From the NCBI GenBank assembly GCA_036268995.1, contig DATATB010000041.1, forward strand, positions 1 to 27,240: a DNA stretch of 27,240 nt. The letters are read 5' to 3'. This DNA comes from DATATB01 sp036268995. Its GTDB lineage: Bacteria; Planctomycetota; Planctomycetia; Pirellulales; PNKZ01. The position numbers were made by a program, and so were the translations under genes. Shown here one piece after another: positions 7,422 through 16,175 of this stretch (positions within the stretch are counted from its first letter, which is position 1; each line of letters begins with the position of its first letter). The notes below the pieces were generated by a model. The model had not been told where the DNA came from. It saw only the letters and a program-made list of their open reading frames with translations, and made no database searches.

Positions 7422-8762
7422 ATGAAAGACTTGAAACGCTATCTGGCCGCGCTGCGGAAGCACCACTTTTGGGTGCTCAGCGGCTTGATCCTGATCGTCG
7501 GGCTCACGACCTGGGCCCGCGCTTCGCGTGACTTGCAAACGCGGTTCGACGACAACCGCAACAAGCTCAAAAGCACGTTTACGATGCTGGCGGGCTTACG
7601 CGATGGGACGAAGCCGAACGAAAAGTTCACCGAGGGCCTGCGCAATGAGCGCACCACGCTGCGCAGCCAGGTGTTCGATGCCTGGAAGGACGTGTCGCTC
7701 AAGCAGAAGGGCGACAAGAAGGAAAAGATCGAGGGAATCACGGTGTGGCCGCCCGAAGTGGACGACATCAACAAGCTTGCGCCCAATGAGCGCATCCCCG
7801 AGGATTTGCGGCAGAACTACATGAGCTCCGCACTGCCAGCCGAATGGGATCGCTTGTTCAAGGCGGTGCAGATTCGCCATCCCAAGGGGCAGGGCAACCC
7901 GGACGATCAGCCCGCGCGAGGGCAAACGGTCGAGTACGAAGGCATCGTTGTCTGGGACCAGGAGCAGCGCGAGGCGTTGGTCAAACGCTACCAGGTGCAG
8001 GAAATCCCCTCCGATTTGCGCGTGCGCGTGACGCAGGAAGACATGTGGGTTTTCCAGTCGATGATCGACCTGGTCGTGCGGCTGAACGACGGAGCCACGG
8101 ACACCTTGGCGGCCACGGTCAAACGCATCGACAAGTTGGAGCTGGCCCAATGGGCGGTTGCCGACGCCCAAAAGAACCCCGGCGCCGACCTGAAAGCGAA
8201 AAAAGCGGAAGGAGAAAACGAGATAGCCGCTGCCGCCCCCATGGCCCCCATGGCCGGCGAACAGGCGATCGTGGCGCTGCCCGGCGCGCAGGATCATAAG
8301 GAAGACAAGTGGTTGCTCGAAGGCCGCTATCTGGATCAGAAGAACCAGCCGATCAGCGCCGACGACGCGCTGAAGAATCCGCCGTTCGCCGAGTTCAAGC
8401 AGATGTTCGTCAGCATGCAGTTTGTGATGGATCAGCGCCGGATTCCCGAGTTGCTGGCCGAATGCGCCAATTCGCCGCTGCGCATCGAGCCGCGACAGGT
8501 GCTGATGAAGTTCATGGACATCGATCACAAGGCCAAAGTCAGCGAGGGCGAATTCGTGGAAAACAGCGGGCCGCACCTCGAGCGCGGCCCGTACGATTGC
8601 GTGCTCGAGATCCGCGGCATCGTGTACATCTACAACGAGCCGCAGGAGGCAAAGCTGGGCACCGGCTCGGCGCCCCAGCCCGCGCAGCGCGAGCTGGGCA
8701 TTCCGGTGCCCAAGATCGAAGTGGCCAAGCCGCCGGTGGAGGAAGAGCAGCCGGCATACTGA
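7422..8762 (+). CDS. Single-helix membrane protein in PilO position
   Basis: The 446-residue protein has a short cytoplasmic N-terminus, one membrane helix at about residues 15-33 (FWVLSGLILIVGLTTWARA), and then a long charged, probably helical and partly coiled-coil stretch (SRDLQTRFDDNRNKLKSTF onward). The C-terminal region around QMFVSMQFVMDQRRIPELLA could be the small ferredoxin-like domain of PilO/GspM proteins, but this is a guess from layout. The ATG at 7422 has only a weak AGGT upstream. It starts 65 bases after the pilM-like gene and precedes another membrane protein by 86 bases. Known PilO proteins are far shorter (about 200 residues) with the same topology. The protein family is not one I recognise; operon position and topology are the evidence. 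Confidence 0.7.
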   Translation: MKDLKRYLAALRKHHFWVLSGLILIVGLTTWARASRDLQTRFDDNRNKLKSTFTMLAGLRDGTKPNEKFTEGLRNERTTLRSQVFDAWKDVSLKQKGDKKEKIEGITVWPPEVDDINKLAPNERIPEDLRQNYMSSALPAEWDRLFKAVQIRHPKGQGNPDDQPARGQTVEYEGIVVWDQEQREALVKRYQVQEIPSDLRVRVTQEDMWVFQSMIDLVVRLNDGATDTLAATVKRIDKLELAQWAVADAQKNPGADLKAKKAEGENEIAAAAPMAPMAGEQAIVALPGAQDHKEDKWLLEGRYLDQKNQPISADDALKNPPFAEFKQMFVSMQFVMDQRRIPELLAECANSPLRIEPRQVLMKFMDIDHKAKVSEGEFVENSGPHLERGPYDCVLEIRGIVYIYNEPQEAKLGTGSAPQPAQRELGIPVPKIEVAKPPVEEEQPAY

Positions 8763-8848
8763 TGTGTTGCTTGCCTGAGACGCGTGTGACCTGGCAAGGT
8801 TGATCCCGATTACTCGATTTTTGAACCGCACTTCGCGGAGCACTGCCC

Positions 8849-10480
8849 ATGAAGGCCAAACGAATTGATTCCGCCCGGATAAAGGCGTTTTTTGTCGCGC
8901 ACGGCGAGAAGATCGCCTTCGGCTTTTTCGGCCTGACGTTCGTGTGGTTGTGTTATTCGGCCTACAAGACGGGCGGCTATGACAAAGTGCCCAAGGACCT
9001 CGCCGAGGACGCCCAGTCGACGCGGAGCTTAGTGGAAGGCCGGCCGTGGAATCCGGACGAATGGCAGGTCAAGATCCCCAACCCGCCCTACGTCAAGCAG
9101 GTGGAAGTGGCCATGCATCCGGTGGACTACAAGCCGTTCATGCTGGCCACGCTCTTCAATGTGCCGATTCGCGAAAACAAAGTCCGTCGCGACGAGCCGA
9201 AGTTCCTGGCCGTCCGCGAACTGCGGGCGAGCTTCGGTTTCGGTGCCGTGAAACCCAGGAAGGAAATTCCGCTGGGCAAGCAGTGGGTGGTGATCACGGG
9301 CCTGGTGCCGGTGGCCGATCAGGCGGCCGAGTATCAAAAGCTGTTCGAGAATGCTTGGTACAACAATCCCGACCTGGACAATCCGCAGTGGCTCGACTTC
9401 CAAGTCGAGCGGGCAGTGGTCAAGTCGGCCGGCGGCGGCAATGAGCAATGGACGGCGATCGACGTACACGACGCCATCGGCAAGGAGTTCGAGCAGTTTG
9501 CCCAGGAACGGCCCGAAGTGATTGACAAGAAATTCCAGGAGCGGGCCGTGTGCGACCCGGTGCCGCCGCTCTTGGGACGCGAGCCGGACGACAGCATGGC
9601 CCATCCACCGGAAATCCCGTTCGCCTTGCAGGCCAAGGACAAGGAGAACCAGCAAAAGCCGCCGGAGCCGGTGGCCGACAAGGCGGTCAATCCGCTGCTA
9701 GGCGGCAACGAGCAGCAGCGGCGCGTGGTCGTGGCTCAAAACAACGACGGCAAAGTGGCCGCGGTCGAGACAATTCCCTATCGAATGTTCCGCTTTTTTG
9801 ACTACACGGTCGAAAACGACCGCATGTACCGCTATCGCGTGAAAGTGGTGCTCAAGAACCCGAATCTCGGCGTCGCCAAGCGGTATCTCAAGCGCGCCGA
9901 GTTGGCCGTCGGCGAGCGCCGCGAATCACCGTTCAGCGAGCCGTCGCCCGTGGCAATCGTTCCGCCGAACAGCCGTGTGCTGGCTGGCGACGTGCTGGCG
10001 CCGCGCGGGCTGAACGAAGCGCGGGCCAAGGTCCTGGTCATCAAGTGGGAGGCCGCAAAAGCGGTGGAAGTGCCGCACGAATTCGACCTGTCACGTGGCG
10101 CATTCATCAACTTCCCGGATACCGAAACTCCGATTCCTGTGCCCGGCCAGCCAGACAAGACTGATGCGGGCAAGGTGAGCTTCGAGACCAACACCATGCT
10201 GGTGGATATGATGGGCGGCGATCAAGTCACCAGGCCAGGCGAAAAGCCGATCAAGACGCCCTCGCTGATGCTCTTCATGGATCCGTTTGGGCAGCTCGCC
10301 ATCCATGCGCATGTCACCGATTTCGTCGAGTTTACCGCGCGTCGTCCGCCCACGCCCGCCAAGGTCAGAAAGGCCGATGCGGACAAAGAGGCGGAAGTCA
10401 ACGATCCCTTTGCTCCTGGGGATGAGCCGGCAACCAAAGGCAAGAAGCGCTCGATCTTCGATATCAAGCCGCCCAGGTAA
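8849..10480 (+). CDS. Single-helix membrane protein in PilP position, unknown family
   Basis: The 543-residue protein has a basic N-terminus, one membrane helix at about residues 20-38 (EKIAFGFFGLTFVWLCYSAY), and a large exported domain. Around the middle, TVENDRMYRYRVKVVLKNPN followed by SPFSEPSPVAIVP resembles a fibronectin-type-III-like beta domain, though I would not assign it firmly. The C-terminus is charged (NDPFAPGDEPATKGKKRSIF). The start at 8849 has a CGGAG motif about 11 bases upstream. It is the third gene of the four-gene operon, between the PilO-position gene and the secretin, where PilP (the inner-membrane to secretin connector) would be in a canonical pilMNOPQ cluster. It is much larger than PilP and no lipobox is visible, so equivalence is only suggested by position. 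Confidence 0.7.
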   Translation: MKAKRIDSARIKAFFVAHGEKIAFGFFGLTFVWLCYSAYKTGGYDKVPKDLAEDAQSTRSLVEGRPWNPDEWQVKIPNPPYVKQVEVAMHPVDYKPFMLATLFNVPIRENKVRRDEPKFLAVRELRASFGFGAVKPRKEIPLGKQWVVITGLVPVADQAAEYQKLFENAWYNNPDLDNPQWLDFQVERAVVKSAGGGNEQWTAIDVHDAIGKEFEQFAQERPEVIDKKFQERAVCDPVPPLLGREPDDSMAHPPEIPFALQAKDKENQQKPPEPVADKAVNPLLGGNEQQRRVVVAQNNDGKVAAVETIPYRMFRFFDYTVENDRMYRYRVKVVLKNPNLGVAKRYLKRAELAVGERRESPFSEPSPVAIVPPNSRVLAGDVLAPRGLNEARAKVLVIKWEAAKAVEVPHEFDLSRGAFINFPDTETPIPVPGQPDKTDAGKVSFETNTMLVDMMGGDQVTRPGEKPIKTPSLMLFMDPFGQLAIHAHVTDFVEFTARRPPTPAKVRKADADKEAEVNDPFAPGDEPATKGKKRSIFDIKPPR

Positions 10481-10497
10481 GCTGGCTAGTCTAGCAA

Positions 10498-10633
10498 GAA
10501 GTTGTCAGTTGTCCGTGGTCCGTTGTGCCAAAGACGACCGGTGCGCGCCAGTGTGACGGCAGCAGGCGGCGCGCCGCTTGCCAGCTACTTCCACTGACAA
10601 CTGGCCAGTGACCAGTGACAACTGGCCAGTGAC
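10498..10633. repeat. Intergenic repeat cluster with a period-21 direct repeat
   Basis: Two near-identical 19-base units, ctgacaactggccagtgac (10594-10612) and gtgacaactggccagtgac (10615-10633), recur with a period of 21. An inverted relative, gttgtcagttgtccgtggtc, starts at 10501. The cluster starts 18 bases after the stop of the 543-residue gene and lies before the secretin promoter candidate. It has no coding potential. Confidence 0.65.
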
Positions 10634-10724
10634 TATCGTCCCCATTCCGCGCAGGATGCCTCAGCGCGCGGCTGCGATCGCTTGCCGCCGGGCGGTGAAA
10701 TCGCGCCCTTTTTCGCAAGTGCCC

Positions 10725-10759
10725 TTGACCCGTCCAGGGGCCGGCGGTATTTAACCGCC
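10725..10759 (+). promoter_or_regulatory. Candidate secretin promoter with palindrome over the -10
   Basis: TTGACC at 10725-10730 and TATTTA at 10748-10753 are separated by exactly 17 bases. The -10 lies inside a perfect palindrome, ggcggt-attta-accgcc (10743-10759), which could be an operator or a hairpin at the 5' end of the message. The resulting leader before the secretin start would be about 240 bases. The -10 is a poor match, so this is tentative. The rest of the 10634-11001 gap shows no gene. Confidence 0.4.
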
Positions 10760-10987
10760 TCTCATCTACCTATCTTTGTGATCGTTCGATTCGGAGCAGC
10801 AGGGCAGCCGTGCTGACGGCGCCTCAGTTGAGCCGCAAACAGTCTGGGCCGTCATGCCGTTGTCGGCCTGAGATCCGATCCCTCGCTCGTCGCTCAAGTG
10901 TTTGCCTGCCAGACCGCAGGCAGCCGCCGATCGACCAGGCGATGGAAAATTCGCGGGAACGGATTCTCGCGGATGATGCGAATCTCG

Positions 10988-11001
10988 AAAGGAGATTTGG
11001 G
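10988..11001 (+). promoter_or_regulatory. Ribosome-binding site favouring a TTG start for the secretin
   Basis: AAAGGAG at 10988-10994 is 7 bases from an in-frame TTG at 11002 but 16 bases from the first nearby ATG at 11011. Normal spacing therefore favours TTG, which adds only three residues before the signal peptide. The frame is open much further upstream (to 10810) but that part has no secretory character. Confidence 0.55.
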
Positions 11002-14000
11002 TTGAAAACGATGTCTCGAATCCTCGCCGCATGGATGGTCGCGGGGGTCTGCCTGAGTGTGTGTACCCGGACATGGGCAGCTCCGCCGGCAGCCTCGAGT
11101 CTTTGCCTGGCCGTCGCGGCGACCAGCCAAACGCCGTTGCCAGACGATAGCCCCGAACTGGTCAGGCTCAAGGTCATCGACCTGTGCAAGCGGTCCCGCC
11201 AGGCCATGAACGAGGGCAATTTCGAGACGGCCGAATCCTTTTTATCGCGCGCCGAGGCGCTGCATGCCAATTTTGGCATGATTTATTTCGGCGACTCGCC
11301 CAAGAAGGTTCGCCGCGATTTGGAGCGCGCCCGGCCGGCCAAGGGTGCCGCCGCGTCCGCGCCGGCGGCCGCCCCCGCCAAGAAGCCCAGCGAAAGATTT
11401 AAGCCGCAGACGGTCAACGATGCCGATGCGCAGGCCGATAAACCGCGCGAGCAAGCCCACGCCGCGGCGGTCAAGGTCGAAGCGGCAATGGACGCTGTCC
11501 CTCCCAGCACCGGACCGTCCACCCCGCTGTCCGACTCGAAAGGTTATGCCAAGAATTATTTGAACAAGAGCCGCGGCGAACTGGCCCAAGGCAATCTCAA
11601 CGGCGCGGTCTACTGGTATCAGAAGGCGGCTGCGACGGCCGTGCAGTACTCCGACGACGAGGATTCGCCGCAAAAATTGGCGGCCGATCTGCGCAAGGCC
11701 GGGGCCAGGCTCGCCGCGCCCGGCGAGATGACGCCCGAGACGCTGCCGCCGGCCGATCCGGCCTTGGCGGGCCGGTCGCAGTTTCCAGAGCGGTCGCCGT
11801 TTGCCCGGCCGATGCAGCAAGAGCCGCCGCCGGGGGACATCAAGCCCAAGTTTACGGATCGCGAGAATCGTCCGTCGGACCCGACTTCGGCTGCCTCGCA
11901 GGGATTGGCGGCTGCATCGCCGGCTTATCCGGTTGCGCAAGGCAGCGGCTCCGAGCAGCGCGCACAGTGCGATCGCCTGCTGCTGGCGGCGCGCCGCGCA
12001 TTGGCGGTGGGCGACGTGCGCCGCGCGACCGACGCAACCAACCAGGCCAAGGCGACGGGCGTGAAATACGAATTTCACGAAGACAGCCCTGGCAAGGTCG
12101 AGGCGGCCATTTACAAGTTCAACGAATTGGTGCAACGGCCGGCCGGCGAACGCACGAGCGAAAGCTACCGCCGCCGCTACGCCGAACTGCAAATGCAACA
12201 GGCCGAAGACCTGCTCCGCTGGCGCGATTTCGACGAAGCCGAACGCCTGGTGACCGAAGCCAAGCAGTTGGGGCTCAACTACGGGCCGTTCGAGTCGAAT
12301 CCCGACGTACTGCTGGGCCGCATTGCTGAAGGCCGTAAGCATGCGGCGCCGACCCGCATCGAGCCGCTGCCACCGCTGGGCGCAACGGCCGCTGCGACGG
12401 TCGCGGCCCAAGCCCCCGGGTCGGGTGCTGCCGCCAGCGGCGCCTCGTCGGCTGATGCGGCCCTGGCTGTCAAGAAGGCCAAGACGCTCGACCTGGTGCG
12501 GCAAGCTCGCGACGCCATGCGGCACGGCGATCTGGACCAGGCCGCCGTATTGGCCCAGTCGGCCCAGGATCTGGGCGTGCCCGACTCGGCCTTTGGTCCG
12601 CGCGACGACCGGCCCTTCCTGGTGCTGTTGAAGATTCAAAGCGAGCGCCGCCGGGCCGTGACTCCCGCGCAGGCTGTGATGCCGATTGCCGGCACCGGTG
12701 AAGCAGCGGCGCCGGCGGCCATGAAGGCCGTTTATGATGCGTCCAATGATCCGACGCGCAATGTTCCCGCCGCCAGCCAGGAGACGATCGATCCCTCGGG
12801 CGCGACTCCGATTGGCGGCCAAAGCGCTGGTCGGCAGACGCTTAGCCCCGGCGGTCCCGGCCAGGCGAGTGTGGGAATGGTGATGTTTCAGCAAGGCGAG
12901 GAAGCCCTGCGGCAGCACGATCTGAAAGCCGCCATGAGCTTCTTCCGCCAGGCCCAGGTGCATCGCGAAGATCTCGATCCGGCTACTCAGCAGCGTTTGC
13001 AAGACCATCTGCAATTGGGCGCACAGCTTCCCACCCCTGGCCGCCCCGCGAGCGATGGCTCGCTGATGAAAGAGGCCGCGGCCGCCGAGCAGGTGAAGTA
13101 TCGCCAACTGTCGCTCGAAATCTCGCGGCTGGAAAACCAGGCCAAGCAGCAGCAGGAAAAAGACCCCAAGCGGGCCAAGGCTACGCTCGAAGAAGCGCAA
13201 ACTCTGCTCGACAAAGCGCAGCTCGAAAGCTCCCTGCGCGATTTGCTTCAGCGCCGCGTGACCCGCGACCTGGCCGAGCTGGACACGTACATGAACGCCA
13301 ATCGCGGCCGCATCGAACTGGACGAACGCAACGACGAGGTGCGCGGCCAGATGGATCGCGAGCAAAAGCACAAGGTCGAGGTGCAGGAAAAGCTCGCCTT
13401 GCTCGTCAACGAGTACAACGGCCTCGTGGATCAAAAGCGCTACGAAGAGGCCGAAGTCGTGGCCAAGCGGGCCTTCGAATTGGCGCCCAGAGAGCCGGTC
13501 GTCGTGCAGCTTAAGCAGCAGAGCCTGGTGCTCCGCCGCCTGCGCAATAACTCCGACGTCAAGGCGGCCGCGGAGGAAGGCGTCTGGGTCTCGCTGCACG
13601 AAGTCGAAAAATCGGCCGTCTACGGCCTCAAGGAAGACCAGAACATCGCCTTCCCGGACAAGAAAAAGTGGGACGAGCTGACGATGAGCCGGGCCAAGCT
13701 CAAGGCGCTCGGTCGCTCGAAGCGCTCCGAGAAGGAAATGGAGATCGAACACCGGCTGAAGACGCCGGTCTCCGTCCAGTTCAAGGACACGCCGCTGGCG
13801 CAGGTGTTGGAAAACCTGGCCAAGCTGGCCCGCATTAACTTGTTTCTGGATCAGCGCGGGCTGAGCGAAGAAGGCGTCAGCACCGACACGCCGGTGACCA
13901 TCGACCTGAGCGAAGAGATTTCGCTCAAGAGTGCGCTGGCTCTCGTGCTCGAGCCGCTGCATTTGAGCTACGTGATCAAGGACGAAGTGCTGAAGATCAC

Positions 14001-15657
14001 GAGCGAGCAGATGCGCGACGGCGAAGTCTACACGGTGACTTACAACGTGGCCGACCTGGTGATTCCGATTCCCAACTTTGTTCCCAGCGGCCGCATGGGC
14101 CTGTCCGGAGCTCTGGATGACGCGCACCGCAGCCTGGGCGTCGGCACGGCCGGAGTCGGCCAGGCACCGCTGGCCGTCATGGCCAGCAAGGACGGCGCCA
14201 GCACCAACGCCATGATCGATCCCAATGTCCTGGCCCAATTCAACGTGCCCAATCCGACGGGCGGCATGGGCGGCGGTATGGGCGGCATGGGTGGCGGCAT
14301 GGGCGGCCCCATGACGGGCATGAGCCAGCCGTTCGGTTTCGGCCCCGGCGGGCAGGGCGGCGGCGTGCAGCCCGACTTCGACAGCCTCATCGAGCTGATT
14401 ACCGGCACGATTGCCCCCACCACCTGGAGCGAAGTGGGCGGCGCCGGTGCCATCAAGCAGTTTGCCACGAACTTGAGCCTGGTCATCAGCCAGACGCAGG
14501 AAGTCCACGAAGAGATCGCCGACCTGCTCGAACAGCTTCGCCGCTTGCAGGACTTGCAGGTGACGATCGAAGTCCGCTTCATCAATTTGAGCGACATTTT
14601 CTACGAGCGCATGGGCATCGATCTCGACTTGTCGCTGCCCAGCAATGCGATTCAGGCAGGCACGTCGTTCGGTCAGCCCCTCAATGCCACCCAGGCTGCC
14701 AACGGGCCCGGCGGCATTCCCACCCAGTACGACACGAGCGGCAACATCTCCGGCGTGCTGCGCAACTTCGGCACGCTGCCCGACAAGGCCAACAACAGCG
14801 CCACGGTCGGCATCCAGAACGCGTTCAGCGCGTCGAGCCCGCCGATCTTTTCGCAAGACCTGTCGATTCCCATTACCGACAACGGCTTCAGCCTCACGAG
14901 CCCGTCGAATCAATTGTTCAACTACGCAGGTGCCGGCATGGCGGGCGGTGCCACGCTGGGCTTTGCCATCCTCAGCGATATCCAGGCGTACTTCTTCATG
15001 GAAGCCGTGCAATCGGATTCGCGCACCAATATCCTCCAGGCGCCCAAGGTCACGCTGTTCAACGGCCAGCAGGCCTTTGTGTCGGACACGGCCCAAAGCC
15101 CGTTCGTGATCAGCGTGATTCCCGTCGTGGGCGATTTTGCCGCGGCCCAGCAACCGGTGATCGTCGTGCTCTCCTCCGGCACCTTCTTGTCCGTGCAGGC
15201 GGTGGTCTCCAGCGACCGGCGGTTCGTGCGGTTGACGGTCGTGCCGTTCTTCAGCTCGATCGGGGCCGTGAACACGTTCACGTTCACCGGCTCGTCGTCG
15301 AGCACCGCCACCAGCAGCTCGGACGGTCCCAGCGACACCACGACGGGCCGGCAAGCCAGCGTGACCAACCAAAACCAGGGCACCACGGTGCAGTTGCCCA
15401 CCTTCGCCTTCACCACGGTGACCACGACGGTCAGCGTGCCCGACGGCGGCACCGTGCTATTGGGCGGCATCAAGCGGCTCTCGGAGCAGCGCCTGGAAAA
15501 CGGCGTGCCGATCCTCAACAAGATCCCCTACTTGAATCGCCTGTTCGACAACATTGGCACCGGCCGCTCCACGTCGAGCCTGATGATGATGGTCACGCCA
15601 CGCATCATCATCCAGGAAGAGGAAGAAGCCGCCTTGGGCGTCCAGCCGGGACAGTGA
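11002..15657 (+). CDS. Giant secretin (PilQ/GspD family) with N-terminal TPR-like repeats
   Basis: The 1551-residue protein should form the outer-membrane secretin ring through which a pilus or substrate passes. A signal peptide covers about residues 1-30, with cleavage near TWAA. About six degenerate repeats (near 63, 188, 327, 401, 502 and 632) share a pattern of small helices, G(D/N)xxxA, and in several an acidic DSPxK tail. A charged coiled-coil region follows to about 900. An N0/STN-like domain (about 920-1003, PVSVQFKDTPLAQVLENLAK) comes next, then a Gly-Met-rich linker (about 1084-1113), an N1-like module (about 1121-1190) and the secretin core. The core ends with VPDGGTVLLGGIKRL, NGVPILNKIPYLNRLF and VTPRIIIQ, all diagnostic. 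Typical secretins are 600-750 residues, so the first 900 residues are an unusual addition. It closes the pilM-like operon but may also have its own promoter. Confidence 0.93.
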   Translation: MKTMSRILAAWMVAGVCLSVCTRTWAAPPAASSLCLAVAATSQTPLPDDSPELVRLKVIDLCKRSRQAMNEGNFETAESFLSRAEALHANFGMIYFGDSPKKVRRDLERARPAKGAAASAPAAAPAKKPSERFKPQTVNDADAQADKPREQAHAAAVKVEAAMDAVPPSTGPSTPLSDSKGYAKNYLNKSRGELAQGNLNGAVYWYQKAAATAVQYSDDEDSPQKLAADLRKAGARLAAPGEMTPETLPPADPALAGRSQFPERSPFARPMQQEPPPGDIKPKFTDRENRPSDPTSAASQGLAAASPAYPVAQGSGSEQRAQCDRLLLAARRALAVGDVRRATDATNQAKATGVKYEFHEDSPGKVEAAIYKFNELVQRPAGERTSESYRRRYAELQMQQAEDLLRWRDFDEAERLVTEAKQLGLNYGPFESNPDVLLGRIAEGRKHAAPTRIEPLPPLGATAAATVAAQAPGSGAAASGASSADAALAVKKAKTLDLVRQARDAMRHGDLDQAAVLAQSAQDLGVPDSAFGPRDDRPFLVLLKIQSERRRAVTPAQAVMPIAGTGEAAAPAAMKAVYDASNDPTRNVPAASQETIDPSGATPIGGQSAGRQTLSPGGPGQASVGMVMFQQGEEALRQHDLKAAMSFFRQAQVHREDLDPATQQRLQDHLQLGAQLPTPGRPASDGSLMKEAAAAEQVKYRQLSLEISRLENQAKQQQEKDPKRAKATLEEAQTLLDKAQLESSLRDLLQRRVTRDLAELDTYMNANRGRIELDERNDEVRGQMDREQKHKVEVQEKLALLVNEYNGLVDQKRYEEAEVVAKRAFELAPREPVVVQLKQQSLVLRRLRNNSDVKAAAEEGVWVSLHEVEKSAVYGLKEDQNIAFPDKKKWDELTMSRAKLKALGRSKRSEKEMEIEHRLKTPVSVQFKDTPLAQVLENLAKLARINLFLDQRGLSEEGVSTDTPVTIDLSEEISLKSALALVLEPLHLSYVIKDEVLKITSEQMRDGEVYTVTYNVADLVIPIPNFVPSGRMGLSGALDDAHRSLGVGTAGVGQAPLAVMASKDGASTNAMIDPNVLAQFNVPNPTGGMGGGMGGMGGGMGGPMTGMSQPFGFGPGGQGGGVQPDFDSLIELITGTIAPTTWSEVGGAGAIKQFATNLSLVISQTQEVHEEIADLLEQLRRLQDLQVTIEVRFINLSDIFYERMGIDLDLSLPSNAIQAGTSFGQPLNATQAANGPGGIPTQYDTSGNISGVLRNFGTLPDKANNSATVGIQNAFSASSPPIFSQDLSIPITDNGFSLTSPSNQLFNYAGAGMAGGATLGFAILSDIQAYFFMEAVQSDSRTNILQAPKVTLFNGQQAFVSDTAQSPFVISVIPVVGDFAAAQQPVIVVLSSGTFLSVQAVVSSDRRFVRLTVVPFFSSIGAVNTFTFTGSSSSTATSSSDGPSDTTTGRQASVTNQNQGTTVQLPTFAFTTVTTTVSVPDGGTVLLGGIKRLSEQRLENGVPILNKIPYLNRLFDNIGTGRSTSSLMMMVTPRIIIQEEEEAALGVQPGQ

Positions 15658-15661
15658 TGCA

Positions 15662-15763
15662 AAAGTGATGAGTGCGAAGTGCAGTGTGCAGAGTGGTTAA
15701 CACTTTGCCATAATGGCGGGTGCGGCGACGGCTCATCACTCTGCACTCGTCACTCTGCACTTT
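15662..15763. repeat. Inverted pair of GAGTGCAGAGTG-type repeats filling the secretin-DUF423 gap
   Basis: The left arm (15662-15695, starting aaagtgatgagtgcgaagtg) begins four bases after the secretin stop codon. The right arm (15734-15763) is its imperfect reverse complement, built from catcactctgcactcgtcac and relatives, and ends one base before the ATG of the next gene. The two arms could fold into one long hairpin, perhaps ending secretin transcription. CATAAT at 15709-15714 in the loop could be a -10 box for the next gene, but the -35 is poor. Confidence 0.6.
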
Positions 15764-15764
15764 C

Positions 15765-16175
15765 ATGAAGTCCAACCACTGGATCACGTTGGGGGCCGCG
15801 CTGGCGGCCTTGGCAATTGGCATGGGGGCCTTCGGCGCCCATGCCCTTCGCTCACGCCTCATTCCCGGTGGAACGGCCACGGCCGAGTCGCTGCGGCAGC
15901 TCGAAGTCTTCGAGACGGCCGCCCGTTACCAGATGTACCATGCTCTGGCCCTGGTCCTGGTGGGCTTGATGGCCCAGCGCCGGCATTCAACCGCGTTGCA
16001 GGCGGCGGGCGGACTCTTTGCCGTCGGCGTCGTACTGTTCTGCGGCTCGCTCTACGCCCTGGTGCTCACGGGGATCAAGCTGCTGGGCGCCATTACGCCG
16101 CTGGGCGGTGTTGCCTTTATCCTCGGCTGGCTCATGCTGGCCGTGGCGGCGAGGCAAAAAAACGATGAAAGATGA
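15765..16175 (+). CDS. DUF423 family small integral membrane protein
   Basis: This 136-residue protein has four predicted membrane helices and the DUF423 signature: an N-terminal helix followed by GAFGAHALR, then RYQMYHALALVLVGL, and a last helix GGVAFILGWLMLAVAA. The family (YgdD-like) is widespread in bacteria but has no established function. The ATG at 15765 puts the first helix at the N-terminus as in relatives; a longer frame from 15720 reads through an intergenic repeat and is rejected. Upstream lies the end of the secretin (107 bases), with an inverted repeat in between, so it is probably a separate unit. It converges with the ECF sigma gene, and its last codons and TGA stop lie inside a repeat arm shared in inverted form with that gene. 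Confidence 0.88.
   Translation: MKSNHWITLGAALAALAIGMGAFGAHALRSRLIPGGTATAESLRQLEVFETAARYQMYHALALVLVGLMAQRRHSTALQAAGGLFAVGVVLFCGSLYALVLTGIKLLGAITPLGGVAFILGWLMLAVAARQKNDER

Noticed and set aside
14251..14340. Tandem ggcatgggcggc-type repeats considered as a DNA repeat or CRISPR-like array
   Set aside because: They encode an in-frame Gly-Met-rich linker inside the secretin; there are no spacers and no independent repeat structure.
11242..15372. A 1376-residue open frame antisense to the secretin
   Set aside because: It mirrors strongly coding GC-rich sequence, is full of His/Arg/Gly/Leu-type composition and has no domain; the plus strand carries unmistakable secretin motifs.
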